From contig NC_061061.1 in the NCBI RefSeq assembly GCF_021917145.1, positions 11,633,448-11,697,447 on the forward strand: DNA of 64,000 nt, read 5' to 3'. The stretch's first letter is position 1, and each line of letters opens with the position of its first letter. This document shows, one piece after another, positions 1 to 12,875 of the stretch. The stretch comes from Hypomesus transpacificus (Eukaryota; Chordata; Actinopteri; Osmeriformes; Osmeridae). The translations under genes were made by a program, and so were the position numbers. The notes under the pieces are model-generated. The model did no database searches and was not told the origin of the DNA. It was given only the letters and a program-made list of their open reading frames with translations.

Positions 1-2137
1 CGTTTTGAAATGAAGGACACCCATGCTGAAAACCATGCCTCATTGCACTGCACATAACTGCCTACAGTTTTATAAAACCAGGCTTTTTACTTTATGTATA
101 ATTCTTGCTGAAGTGTCCCCCCCTCCCCCCCAGCCCCCCACCACCCCCCCTATGATACACAACACGCAATGCGGACCAATCGGATGGATTTATCTCTGTA
201 CTCAGCTCAGACCCAGAGGAAGCCTGGTGGAAAGCTATCCTCCCATTCCATGCTGCATACCTGCTGGGTGTCTCAGCCTGCCAAAGCGTGGGCCGTTCCC
301 CTGACGTGAACATCTCCAGGCCTGGAGTGGGAACCTATTCTGGCTGGTCATGTGGGGTTCCCCCCCCCCTCCCCCCCCTCCCCCCCCTCCCCCTCCTCCC
401 CCCCCTGCAGGGACCAGGCTTCAGCCTTCATAGTAGAGTGAAGGGGACGGGAGGTGGGAGGGATAGATATATATTACTGGCATGGTCGCCAACAGACTGA
501 TATGTGGGCCTTCACTGTCTGCCTCTCAGTTACAGTCTGTGCATCTGAGTGTGTGTGTGTGTGTGTGTATATGGATGTGTGTTATTGTGTGAAACTCGAG
601 ATTGGTACCCTAAATTTACCAGTGTGTGAAAGGAGCTGTGAGGTATTCCATCGCCTACTGTCAGGGACACTGTATTTCCTCACTGCTTAATTGAAGCCCC
701 ATGATCTCATCCTCGTTAGGGCTGTCAGGGTTATATTAAACTCACCCAGACACTGTGCTCGTCTGGCTCACGTAGAGAGGGTGGTTCTGGGCCAAGAAGC
801 TCGGACCCAGGTGCACTCGCATCCCTCTCTTTGGGTCTCTCCTACCAGCGGAACATGCTACACTGTTGTGGATCGTCCAGCTCGCGGTCAAGTCAGTCTC
901 ACATGATTTAGTCACTTCAGGGAGACACGTAACAGGCACGCAAACGCAGTTCCCCTGCCATGTTGTCAGTGGTTCCGTCCATGCGTAAGAGAAATCTCTG
1001 GCGAACCTTTTGGTCCACCCTCTGCACCAGTCTCACACTGCAGTCTCACAGTTGACCCTTAGATGGTCTTTTGGTCACTTCCTGTTTCGGAGGCTCACTG
1101 AAACCCAGTTGAGCGGAGCTCGGGGTGAGGACCTTGAAGGAGGTGACAGTAGGCTGGATGGATGTGGCTTTCAGCACTCGCTGACATTCCTACAAGTGGC
1201 GTCCAGATGGGACCCCTCTCCCTAGCTCCCCCTACACACGGAGAAAAAAAAAAACCTGTTCCACGTAACACACGCGGTACACTCAGCACACAGTCGGTGA
1301 TGTATACACGTCTAATTGGAAGCAGGATGAACGTATGAGAAGTCGGCAGTAAATCTCGGGCGTACAGAACTTTGGACCGGAGCGGTAGAAAAGAATGGAA
1401 TCAATCGAAGGAGAGTAGAAAAGATACCCTTTTGCCCCCACCTCTCTGCTTGGATACAACCGCAATCTGCTTGGGTATAAACGTGCATGCGACCTGGAGG
1501 GGGGCGTATATCAGATATACCATCGTGCACCCTATGATGTTGTCACTGTGAGACACAGATCTGGGAACGTTAGAAGGCTGTGCAGTCCAGTCATTGTTCT
1601 TCAGACATGTAGGAATCGTAAAGGAGTGGTGAGCACCCTGCGCTCTGCTAAAGCCATCAGGACCTCTCATGACTCTCTGGGCTGTACACTACATCCATTC
1701 TACATTGGGACCAGAGGATTGAAGTTGTAAAACACGTCCCCATGATTACTGCTGGTATCGGGTTACGTTGGGAAGCCTGTCAGCGACCTGAGTGATAGTA
1801 TTTATTAACGCGTGTCAAGAGAATCTGTCAGGGACATAAAACTGTTCCCTGCTTGGGTTTGGCACTTGTTATGTTGCCAAGACAACCCTTTTATGGCATT
1901 TTCTCTGTGAGAAACAATATCATTATGGGATGTGTTCCTTTATAGTGAGTCAATGAGCAAAACATCCATGCACAATCAACCTACATCGCTTTGGCAACAA
2001 AACCATCTCTCCACTCTGTTGACTTCGTTTGATTCTTTGCGTTTTGCTTTGACGTCATGATGGTGATGTTATGCTGTGTGGCTTGTCAATTCCCTAAAAC
2101 TAATTAAATACTCGATTCCATCTCCCGTCTACTCCAG
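1..2137. other. adamts16 intronic sequence, no exon recognised
   Basis: This stretch precedes the first recognisable adamts16 exon. I looked for a metalloprotease zinc-binding exon (HExxHxxGxxH) in all frames and saw none, so the protease and propeptide exons must lie upstream of the window. It contains C-rich tracts at 118-150 and 360-405 and a short TG run near 548-568. The open frames here are short, show no family resemblance and look like chance. Confidence 0.6.
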
Positions 2138-5100
2138 CTCAGCCCAGGCCACCTGTTTGTCGGATGAGCCCAGCTCGGTGCAGGAGTACAGCTACCCTGA
2201 GAAGCTGCCTGGGGAACTGTACGACGCTGACACACAGTGCAAGTGGCAGTTTGGAGAGAAGGCCAAACTCTGCACATTGGACTTTAAGAAGGTACTGTGA
2301 AAAGACTGTCCAAACGCTGTCTATCTGACTGTTCTGCGGACAGTGGGAAGGCGGGATATAATATATGCTGTATATTATATGGACAATATTGAATCATATT
2401 GTGTGGTGCAAAATGAGCTGTTACAAACTGCGTTGATGAGCTTTTTGGAAGCATTCCATCCCAGTTGTCTACCATCCCAACAAGGCAACAACGCTCAGCG
2501 CACACCTCGGGAAGCAGAGCTGATGTCCATGTGTTTCGGATGTCTAGACACTTGTTCTGCTCGTAGGAACCAAACCATCACTTCGTCCCTCTGGTCTACT
2601 TTATTTCAAATTTGTTTTTGATGAAGTCTTTGGCAGGCGTCACAGAGATAAGGCATGGCTGGATCGTTCAGCAGCAAGTCACACTATACTCTCCACGGGG
2701 GCCTCCCAGGTGCCGGGTTACCTTGGCAAAAGCAAAACAATAGTTTGGATGTGCACACACGCACAGACAAAGCAAGGGCCTTCTTTTCGTTCTTTGGAGT
2801 TTCTCGGTTGGAAAATCCCTGAGTCTGCAAACAGCTGCACAAACACGTCTTGGGATTGCTTCCATGCTAGCTGCTGGCAGGCTCCTGCCTCTGCTAGCAT
2901 TTTGCTCCCAGTGTTGTCAGAATATGACAAAGTCATTCACTTTCTAGCAGCAAACGCACATGAAAAGTAGCAGTTTGTGTCTCTTAGGCGAAATAAGTAA
3001 GCTGGTGTGAGTAGAGCAAATTCCTGTGGGTTTCAATACAGATCAGCTGCCATTATAGATGAATGTACTGTGGTGTAATGTACTGTACATATGTGGAACA
3101 TGCTGTTTGCAGATAACTCTTTGGGATATGAAGTGTTTCAGTATTGTTTACCACAGGGCTTCGGCATATCTGTAAAGCACATTACTGTTATTTTGACCAC
3201 CTAAAAACATCTTTTGAACATAATGACAGTGTCATAAAGTGTGTCAGAAACATCTATTCATTACGCCAATGACGGTGCGAGGTTCTAGACCGGCCATTAG
3301 TCAGCTAACTTCCTTTTCTACTTCCTGTCTGTTCCTCTCTCTTTTCTTTCTCTCTATACCCTTGTCTCTTTCTCTCTTGTGTGTCTCTCTTTCCTCGTAT
3401 CTCTCTCCTCCACTTTTTCCATCCATCTCTCCCACTATTCAGTACCTGTACAAGTGTGCAAGTGTGTGTGTTTACTTGTGTGTGTGTGTATGTTGGTGTT
3501 TCTCAGGACATCTGCAAGGCTCTGTGGTGCCACCGTGTTGGTAGGAAGTGCGAGACTAAGTTCATGCCAGCAGCTGAAGGCTCTGCCTGTGGTCCAGACA
3601 TGGTGAGACGGAGCATCATAAGAGTGACACAAACACACACACTGGACACACACAGCTGGTGACACACACTGGATACCCACACTGGCACACACACACACGT
3701 CCACTGTACGGTCATCAGCTGCTGTGTTTTGGAAGCCATTTAGCATAGCATGACTCAGCATAACAATTACTATACTTGTGTTTTAGATTTTAAGTGTCAG
3801 AAGTGCTCTCAGAACGCTGTCTTCTGCCCTATTTTCTATCTTCCCCCTCGAGACAACACACACAAACACCTCATTCTCTAGAGTAGCCACACTAGCACGA
3901 GTCTAAGCTCAGCTTCACGTCTGCTGCCCCACAGGCTTCAGTCATTTGACCCTGAGATCTTTATCAGATCCCCCTTGTCCGATATCTGCTGGGTGACATT
4001 TAGTCCTGCCAGACTTAGCTCTGTTAACAGTGCGACTGGCTGCATTCCTGTGCCCTGGGTTGCCAGGTTTGTCAAAGCTCCAGTGCAAATGCCACTTAGG
4101 TCACACGGGGTATCGGTGAACTGCCTCAAGTGGATAAACAGCAAAGTCTATTGAGGGCTTCTTTGTTCTCTGTTTAATGCTGTCTTTCGGCTTTTATGGA
4201 GCGGCTGAATGCACTGTAAAAGCCTGACGAGGGACTTTTGAGGACCTCACATTCTTTATTGGGGAAGTTTTGTCTCTTAATGATGCTGTTGGACCGAGAA
4301 CTTCCCATGAAACATTCAAATTCACAAAGTACTGTAACAGAGAGGATTATCTGGGCATACGGTCAAGCCAAGCCCTCGCAGAGCACAAGCGTCTCTCCCA
4401 TCACTACTCATAGGACAACACTGCCAGCACAGTGGGTCAGTGCTGAGCTTGTTAAAACCGTTTTTTTGTTGTTGAGGGGGCTGGAAAATACGTGTTCCTC
4501 TGGGCTTTTTCCTGACAGCATCTCAAAGAGATTTGCCTCCATCCTATATTGAAGTTGATGGCTTAATCCCATCCAATCCTCTGAGGTCCAGTTGTCAAAC
4601 ACAAACAGTGACAGGCTGGGTGAGGAATCCAGGCTGTTCAGGGACCATCAGCTGCTCCAGTCCCAGATCTGGGGATCTCTCCGAGGTGGACGCTTCAAAC
4701 TCACGCACGAATGTCATCTTGGTGTAAAATCAACTCATTTAACATGTTTGTTATTGCTAGTTGTCAGAAACAGGAAATTGTTTTTTTTTTTGGAATTTTC
4801 TGGAAAGACCCCCCCCTCCACACACACACAGACCTGCTTCAATTACATGAAAGTAATATGCGACTCACTCATGGTACTTATGAAGGTGTCCCATATGGAA
4901 GTGGAAGTGGCACCATTGCAGTGGGTGAGACAGACCAAGCGCACCCAAGTCCTTGACAGTGCGTGCAAATATTTGGGAAAAGAACAGCTGTGGCGTTTAC
5001 GTGCATTTGTTTCGTCCTCCAGTGGTGTCGTCGTGGCCAGTGTGTGAAACAGGGTGACGAGGGGCCCCGGCCGATCCACGGCCACTGGTCGGGCTGGTCG

Positions 5101-8045
5101 GGCTGGTCAGCATGCACGCGGAGCTGTCAGAGTGGGACTACGTATCGAGAGAGACAGTGCACCAACCCGAGGTACACACACACACATGCAGACACACACG
5201 GAAACACACACAGGTATTGTTGCACGAATGCTAACAGATAGACGCACAATTTGAACCCGCATACACCCACTTTACGTGGTTGGACGGGTGGTCATGGTGT
5301 TAACTCAGTGTGGCGCCCCCTTCCCCCCAGACCCATGTTCGGGGGGCTGTACTGCGAGGGCTCCTCGCGCTCCTACAAGCTGTGTAACACTGACGACTGC
5401 CCCCCCAACACGGTGGACTACAGATCCCAGCAGTGTGCAGAGTTCAACAGCCGGCAGTTCAGGGGCTGGTACTACAACTGGAAACCCTACACCGCGGTGG
5501 ACGGTAGGTTGGCTCTGGTGGTCGGGGTGGGGTGGGGTGGGGTGGGGTGTGGTGTGGTGGGGTGTGGTGGAGGTGGTTTAGTGACCAGGCGTCATCGCAA
5601 TCCCCCAACAAGTCAAGAAAAGCAAACATTGGCCTTCCTCAATTCCAGATCAGGACGTCTGCAAACTGTATTGCTATGCCGACGGCTACGACTTCTTCTT
5701 CGCTCTGGCCAGCAAGGTGCGGGACGGGACCCCATGTTCCCCAGAGAGCTCTGACGTCTGCATCGACGGCCTGTGTGAGGTGATACTGAGCTGCGTGTTT
5801 GGAACGGAACTCTGTGTGACTGACGTTTGTCATACGCGTGTTTGTCATCCGCTCTTCTCTTTAGACATTCCGTTTGACACTGTTGCACAAGGATGACGCT
5901 GTGTGGAAGCACTTTGTGGGTGAACTTGTTTTGGATGCTTGGTCCTGCCTGTGTGAACTTGGCCACCTGTTCACCGGATGAGAATGAGAAAACGTTCTCC
6001 TCCCTTGTGTCTCGTCTCTCCCAGAAAGTGGGCTGTGACCGGGTGTTGGGCTCGTCTGCGGGACCTGACGTGTGCGGAGTCTGTAAGGGGAACAACTCCA
6101 CGTGCAGGACCTACAAGGGCCAGTACACCAAGCAGCACTTCACCAACCGTACGTCTCAGCGCCTCCTCGCTATCCCCAAGTTGACCTAGCCTTCCAGCCT
6201 GAGACGTGTTACCGAGAAAGAAAAAAAGACAGAGAGAGAGAGAGACAGAAAGACTGTGACAGTCAGTCAGTCAACCTGCTAGTCAAACAGCTAGTCAGCC
6301 AACCAACCAGCCAACCAGAAAGCCAGCCAAACACCTCAGCTCATTTCATGTGAAGAATGGTCTAATGTTAGCAGGGAATCTGGGTTGAATCCCCTCAGCA
6401 AACCCCTCCCCCCATACAGTGTTTTGGTTGTCGTTTGTGACCGTGCAGAGTACTACGGCGTGGTGAACATCCCAGCGGGGGCGAGGAGCATCCGGGTTGT
6501 GGAGCTCAACACCTCCGGCTCCTACCTGGCTTTGAGGAACACCCAGAGGAGGTACTACCTGAACGGGCACTGGACCGTGGACTGGCCTGGTCGACACCAG
6601 ATCGCCGGATCTCTGTTTGAGTACAAGAGACCTTATAACCGACCAGAGAGCCTGTCCGCCGCTGGCCCCACCAACGAGACCCTGGTGGTGGAGGTACGCT
6701 GACATGACGTGTTCAAAGGAATGTGACGTGCCAGTCAGTCAAGGGATAGCCCACTCAAACGTAGCTGCTCCTGCCCCCAACATTTAAACAAGGTTTCCTA
6801 CAAGGCCATGCCCAAATCCTGACCCCAAAATATCCCCCCTAAAATATCTATTCTGTAGTCCATCGGATTGAATGAAAACGTTTTATTGGTGGTATCGTGT
6901 ATGTCGGAGCTAGGTGTTCCGCTGGCTGAGGGACTGTTTCTGTAGATCCTCCTGCAGGGCAGGAACCCAGGTGTACGCTGGGAGTACACACTCAGCGGGG
7001 CAGAGCTGGACAGGAGAGGAGCGCTGAAGCACAACTACACCTGGGCCGTCATACGAGCCCACTGCTCGGCCTCCTGCGCTGGAGGTGAGAAGATTGGAGC
7101 CGTGCACACCCCCACCACACCCCCACCACATCTCCACCACACCCCCACCACACCTCCACCACACCCCCACCACACCCCCACCACACCTCCACCACACCCC
7201 CACCACACCTCCACCACACCCCCACCACACCCCCACCACACCTCCACCACACCCCCACCACACCCCCACCACACCCCCACCACACCCCCACCACACCTCC
7301 ACCACACCCCCACCACACCTCCACCACACCCCCACCACACCCCCACCACACCTCCACCACACCCCCACCACACCTCCACCACACCCCCACCACACCCCCA
7401 CCACACCTCCACCACACCCCCACCACACCTCCACCACACCTCCACCACACCCCCACCACACCCCCACCACACCCCCACAAGAGAACTTCGATGCACATCC
7501 ACCCCCCCCACCCCCCCCCCCCCCCCCGATACAGCCTTCTCTGAAACACACAGGAGGTGCTGTAACAAACAGTTCAGTACTCTAGCCGTTACCATCAACC
7601 AGTCCTCCCCCCCTCAAGACATATCTTCAGAAAGCACAGGTTCTCAGTCCACCTCGCCTGTAAATATGGGTTATTCTGATGAAAACAGCTGCCGTTCGTA
7701 GTTATATAACTCGTTAACAGTTACAGTAGTTGAACTCCACCACATCATTTTATGAATTGACAAAGGGACTTTGGGTATTAGAGATAAGCGTTTCTCCTAG
7801 CAACATTAGTTCAGGTCTATTTGTAGGCATGGTCACGTTTCCTCTGTACGCATAGATCAATGAGAAGGAGCCTAAATATCTAGGAGGGTCAACTGATCTG
7901 TAATGAGCACCTTTAGCAGGGGATAAGTAGGGGGCCAGGGGCCGGTTCCCATCATGACTGAGGACATGGCCTGTGGCTGGATACTCCTCTCACTGGAGCC
8001 CTGCAATTAGACCTTTTGTAATGACCTGGCTCTAGCCTGGAGAGG

Positions 8046-8109
<64 letters not shown>

Positions 8110-9744
8110 GTTTGTTTGTTTGTGTGTGTGTAGGGAGGAAGAGAGGGCCGGATTGTCTGTGTGAACAAAGCAGGGGTTGAGTTCATTGTGATTGGGAGGT
8201 CAGAGACCTCCATACCTGTGAAGAGCTCTAGTGAGCTTCCCCACCTGAGGCCTGGTGGACTTGGGGTCGTTTTCGTTCTGGAAGAGGGGGACTCCAGCAT
8301 TTTTAGTAGAGGTCCAGACCTGGATGGAGATCCCATCAAGTGAGAGCCTGCAGGCCTTTCAATGCATAATGACAGGAACATTTTTGAGTAAGGAGGTGCT
8401 AACATATAGGTGACCCCTGAGGCATTGTTAGACATAAAACTCTACTGGGGCACAGTCCTCTATTCATATTCCTTTTTTTTCTTTCAAGCTTGCTGCGCAC
8501 AATGCACTACAAAATGCACTAAAAAATCTCCCCTTGCTTAACCCACTATATACAACAGTTCAGGGACGCAAATTTGATATTAGCTTTGGCAGGGACATCA
8601 ATAGTTGATGCAAGCGTGTCAAAAAAATTCTCTATCATTTGAGCGCAAATATAGTTTTTTGAGCTTCATGTAATATTGTTTTTATGTTTTAGTCAAAATA
8701 TGATGGTCGGTAGCCCTATCATTTAGAAACTTTATTTCGTTTTGTAATGTTTTCTTAGCCGACCTCAATTCTGACTTGTGTGCCGAGTCTGACACCTGGA
8801 CTTCTGTGTGCGTGATGCAGTGGCTATTTGGCCAGCTCAGAAGAGCGCGCTGACATGGAATTCTGCGGGCCTCTGGGATTATCAATCTAAATGAATGCAC
8901 TGACTAATAAAGTAAATTGTTAAAACTTTAAAAAAAAAAAAAATTTAAAAATTTTACTGGGGCACAGCAGATTTATAGTGGGGCACGTGCCCCAGTAGAA
9001 AGGGTCTAACAACGCCCCTGGGTGATCCTTTATTGAAGTTAGTGTCTTTGAGATGTTTGCTGATTAACGGGTGTTCCTTCATGGTTCCTCCAGGCCAGAT
9101 GACCACCAAGTCGGCGTGCTACAAGGACCTGAGAGTCCAGGTGAACACGTCCTACTGCAACCCCAGAACCAGACCCAGCACAGGAATGACGCCCTGCAAC
9201 CCCCAGCCCTGTCCTGCCAGGTAGGCCTGCTGTGTGTGTGTGTGTTACAACTCCTGCAAAAAGACATAAGCCCACAATGAGTCCAGTCATAACTGTGACT
9301 TGTTGTTCTACCATCCCTAGTGAGAGACTATAATAAAGGACAATATTTACCTTCTCAATTAAAGCTTAATTCAATTTCCACAAGTGAGCGTAACTGAGAA
9401 TTCGAAATGATTCAAGCATGCTAGCATGTTTCTTTGGGTAATATGATTTGTTTAAAATAACTATTAATTTGAAAAAGTATGCTGTTACTGAATTTCATAT
9501 ATACGTTTTTTGGAGTGCCTCCAAACTGGACATTGCTTTTGTGCAATCAACAACATGATTTGTTGGTTGACTCTCTGTAAAACCATGACATGCACTTCTT
9601 CTGCTGTTAAAGATGTAGTCAGTAGCCTCCTAATAGCAGCCTTCTCTCAATAAAGGTTGTTTGGATTGTCTTGACAACACAAGCTAAAAGGCCATAAACT
9701 GACACAAAATAATCATCCCTGTCTCCAGCCACAAAAGAGAAAGA

Positions 9745-9812
<68 letters not shown>

Positions 9813-12800
9813 TTTTAGAGACCCCTGTGGGGGGGGGGGGGTTAGGGTTATGTTTCTCTCTATCGTGGAACATCCTCCCACTGCAGTTCAGTCTTACCGA
9901 CCAGGACAGCTGAGGGCCCACAACATACAGTATACATCTCACAGACACAGTCACACACACACACACCATGTCATCCATCTTAGCCCACCTGCCTTTCAGC
10001 AAGTCTTCACCGTGATAGAATGTTTCAGCATGCAGTACGATGAAACACACTCCTGATGTGGGTCTCAACAGAAGACCTGCTGTGTGCGTGTGTGTGTTTG
10101 TGTGTGTGTGTGTGTGTGTGCGTGTGTGTGGGTGTGTGTGGTTGTGTGTGTGTGTGCGTGTGTGTGTGCGTGTGTGTGTGTGCGTGTGTGGGTGTGTGTG
10201 GGTGTGGGTGCATCCACAGGCCCACAGGCCAGGATGACATCACCGGCTTCAGCACTTAGTCAGGACTCCCTGTGTCATAAATCAAGGCCCCGGCTGACAG
10301 GGGTGTTGGTGCTCTTTGGTCACGGAGGAAATCCCGTGTCACGTTAACGGACATCTGTGTGATTACCGTGATGGGGAGACCTGCGAGCGCTCCACGCTGG
10401 GCTGCGTACGGAACAGGGCTGCACAACTCCAGAATCAAAGATACCCAGGACAGCAGGTTCTTTCAGGCTGTAGCGAGGGAACATGATTATTCGTGCCGTA
10501 ACGGAAGCCTCCGGCAATAAGCGGTCCGATTTGTACATCGGTACAAGTGATTAGTGTATGTGACAGTCGAAATGTAAGTATCCAGTATCCTAGACACACA
10601 CGGGCTTGGACCCTGTTCTGAGGCTGTGGTCTGTCTGAGCGTGTTAGACTGTAAGTGAAGATACGGTAGCTATGCCTCTACTAAAACCTCATATCCCCAC
10701 CTCGTGCTCTGCAGACATGATGCCACTAAATGACTGTAGTCCCTCTCTCTGCATGTTGAGTATTTTGAGCGCAGTGGGTGTTTATTTATTTTGCTGTGTC
10801 TGTGTAGACTGAGGGATGGAGACAGTATTACATCATGGAAATGGGTGCCCCCTGGCAGCACCCGGTCTAGGGGGGGTGAAGAGATTAGCAGAGAGGGTAT
10901 CAGAGACACGTGGAGAAGCCAGACTGCCTTGCGTGGCCACGCGGCTTTCGGCCTTTTCGCATTCTCCAAGTTGGATCCAAATCAAAGCCCAAATGTGGGA
11001 ATGCATGTGTGTTGTTCCAGATGGAGCGTAGGGGAATGGAGCGTTTGCAGTCGCAGCTGTGGGGGGGGCGAGCAGACGCGACAGGTGCGGTGTGTGCAGA
11101 GGAGCAGCCAGACACAGGAGGACGCGCTAGCCGACACCCAGTGTGGACAGTCTCCACCGCTCAGGAGACAGAGCTGCAGTGCCCACAGCTGTCCACCAGA
11201 GTGGAGCGCTGGACCGTGGTCAGAGGTACGTTGTTATTTTTTATGACACTCCAACTCTGGATGCCCTTTTGCTCCTGTGACGATGAATGATTTCACATTA
11301 TGACATCTCTGTTCTTTACATCCGTGTGTGTTCCTAACAGAGCTCCGAGGAGCATAAAAAAAAAAAAATCAAAAAAGACCAAAAAGATCTGGCATTGTTT
11401 CACTGTCTTTCCTTGACGACTGCTGTCCCAGGAGTCAAGAAAAAGCTTAAGTCTCATAGAATGTCCCCCGTCAACCTCCACAAGCCACGCGTGCGTGTGA
11501 CGTCCCTGCCACTGTTGTCATGTTCCCTGCAGTGTTCCAGGAAGTGTGGGAAGGGCCTGAGGAGGAGGACGGTGGCGTGCATGAGCACCGGCCTGGTCGC
11601 TAGGACGCACAGCCTGCCCGACAGTTCCTGCGTGGGCGTGGAGAGACCCAGCAGCCAGGAGACCTGCCTCGTCAAACGCTGCCCCAAACAGCGCAAGGTC
11701 CAGTGGTTCGTCTCCACCTGGCAGGAGGTAAAGTAGCCTCGGGACGATTGTGATGCTGGTCCGGTCACTGTCCCGCTCTGGAGTGAGGATAGGTGCCACG
11801 CTCAACTTTTCTCGAGTGAAGGCTGATCGCTGTGACATTACAGCCGTGTTTGTCTCCCCTCCTACCTTCCACCCCCTCCTCCCTTCCACCCTCCGCAGTG
11901 CTCGGTCACCTGTGGTCGTGGCTCTCAGGCCCGCTTCATCAAGTGTGCGGAGAAGGACGCCGCGGGGAAATACCGCGAGCTGCCGCCCAGGAAGTGCCAG
12001 CACGTGGCCAAGCCCTCGGCGGAGCTCCACAGAGCCTGCACCCCAGCAGAATGCCCCCCTCCGCTCCTCCACACCTGGCCCGTGTCCAAGCCCCTGCCTT
12101 GGGCCGAGTGGTACTCCTCCCCCTGGTCTCAGGTTGGTGCTGACTGACTGTCGGATTGACAGTAATGATAGTGAGTGATGACAGACAGTCATGATATTTC
12201 GAGTTCCCTGGATCTCTCTCCATTAGCCCATTGGTAATAGAACTCATGCAATCTATGGAGTGAAGTAGTAATGTCGTATCGCCAGCTTGGGTGTTGACCA
12301 TAGAAATATAATTATGTGATGATTTATCTAATTATGTGGCGTTGACTCTGTTTTTTACTAAATCAAATCAAGTTAAATCGAATTACCTTTTTAGAGCCAT
12401 TTTTAAGCTGTGTTACAAGGTCCTTGTTCTGCCCCCACAGTGCACTGTGACATGTGGTGGAGGGGTGCAGGCCAGGACCGTGCAGTGCCTGGCCCAGGGC
12501 AGGCCTTCCTCAGGGTGTACCCCACACCTGAGACCCCCCATGTCCCAGGCCTGCAACACCAACTTCTGCCCCCTGTCTGAGAAGAAAGGTACTGCTTGAA
12601 AACAGCTTGTATGCCAGTTGCCATTCAATTTACGATTGCTAACTTTTTGTAACAGTGCTCACTGTAGTTGAGTTCAGTATCCATTGATGGACATAACTGA
12701 CCGCAACTCAACAGCCTTTTCCCAGTGTATCTGATGTTGTTTGTCCTTATATTCCACAGATACAGCTTGCAAGGATCACTTTAACTGGTGCTACCTGGTG

Positions 12801-12875
12801 CCTCAGCATGGAGTATGCAACCACAAGTTCTATGGGAAACAATGCTGCAAGTCTTGCTCTCACTCAAACCTATAG
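2138..12875 (+). CDS. adamts16: ADAMTS16, 3' portion (disintegrin-like to PLAC), 14 exons
   Basis: Secreted ADAMTS metalloprotease, C-terminal ancillary part (about 745 codons). Coding exons: 2138-2291, 3507-3602, 5023-5171, 5331-5503, 5649-5779, 6025-6148, 6449-6693, 6946-7084, 9094-9220, 11021-11225, 11533-11727, 11899-12132, 12441-12588 and 12760-12875 (stop TAG). Every junction is GT-AG and the frame is kept throughout. Order: disintegrin-like ([20 protein letters not shown]), first TSP1 repeat ([11 protein letters not shown]), Cys-rich ([30 protein letters not shown]), spacer ([16 protein letters not shown]), five more TSP1 repeats, and PLAC ([17 protein letters not shown], ending KSCSHSNL). 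The C-terminus and the spacer resemble ADAMTS16 more than its sister ADAMTS18, for example [14 protein letters not shown] in repeat 5. The signal peptide, propeptide and catalytic domain are outside the window. Three TSP1 repeats lack the O-fucose consensus (see findings). ADAMTS18 is the only serious alternative. Confidence 0.93.
7105..7485. repeat. 11-bp minisatellite (CCCCACCACAC/CTCCACCACAC)n
   Basis: About 34 tandem copies of an 11-base unit alternate between CCCCACCACAC and CTCCACCACAC. The array begins about 20 bases after the donor of the adamts16 exon ending at 7084. The minus strand is GT-only with GGGG/GG runs. Because the period is not a multiple of three and the unit has no stop, all frames stay open on both strands and give long artificial His/Pro/Thr or Gly/Val/Trp open frames, which are not genes. 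A C-rich tract follows at 7499-7527. Confidence 0.95.
8047..8131. repeat. (TG)n microsatellite
   Basis: About 29 uninterrupted TG dinucleotides, followed by a TTTG-rich variant tail, in the adamts16 intron between the exons ending at 7084 and starting at 9094. Confidence 0.95.
8417..9020. mobile_element. Nonautonomous hAT-like DNA transposon
   Basis: The left end reads CTGAGGCATTGTTAGAC and, a few bases in, CTACTGGGGCAC. The reverse complement of the right end reads CAGGGGCGTTGTTAGAC, then CTACTGGGGCAC. The flanking 8-mers GGTGACCC (8409-8416) and GGTGATCC (9021-9028) match at 7 of 8 bases, as expected for an aged hAT target-site duplication. A 72-codon minus-strand open frame inside it (8682-8900) shows no transposase motif I recognise. 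The element ends 73 bases before the acceptor-side exon at 9094. Confidence 0.75.
9751..9810. repeat. (GA)n microsatellite
   Basis: Thirty GA units in the adamts16 intron 9221-11020. A run of about 13 G follows near 9829-9841. Confidence 0.95.
10082..10210. repeat. TG-rich imperfect microsatellite
   Basis: About 130 bases of TG repeats interrupted by CG, TTG and GGG variants, in the same adamts16 intron. The Cys/Val open frames it creates in three frames are compositional artefacts. Confidence 0.9.

Noticed and set aside
6910..7701. Five long open frames (up to 213 codons) on both strands
   Set aside because: They are produced by the 11-bp minisatellite, which has no stop codon in any frame. 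The predicted proteins are simple His/Pro/Thr or Gly/Val/Trp repeats with no domain.
8682..8900. Possible transposase fragment on the minus strand inside the hAT-like element
   Set aside because: Only 72 codons, with no recognisable zinc finger or hAT dimerisation motif; kept as an unexplained open frame.
10025..10347. Cys/Val- and His/Thr-rich open frames over the TG-rich tract
   Set aside because: Dinucleotide repeat translation; no start context or conserved residues outside the repeat.
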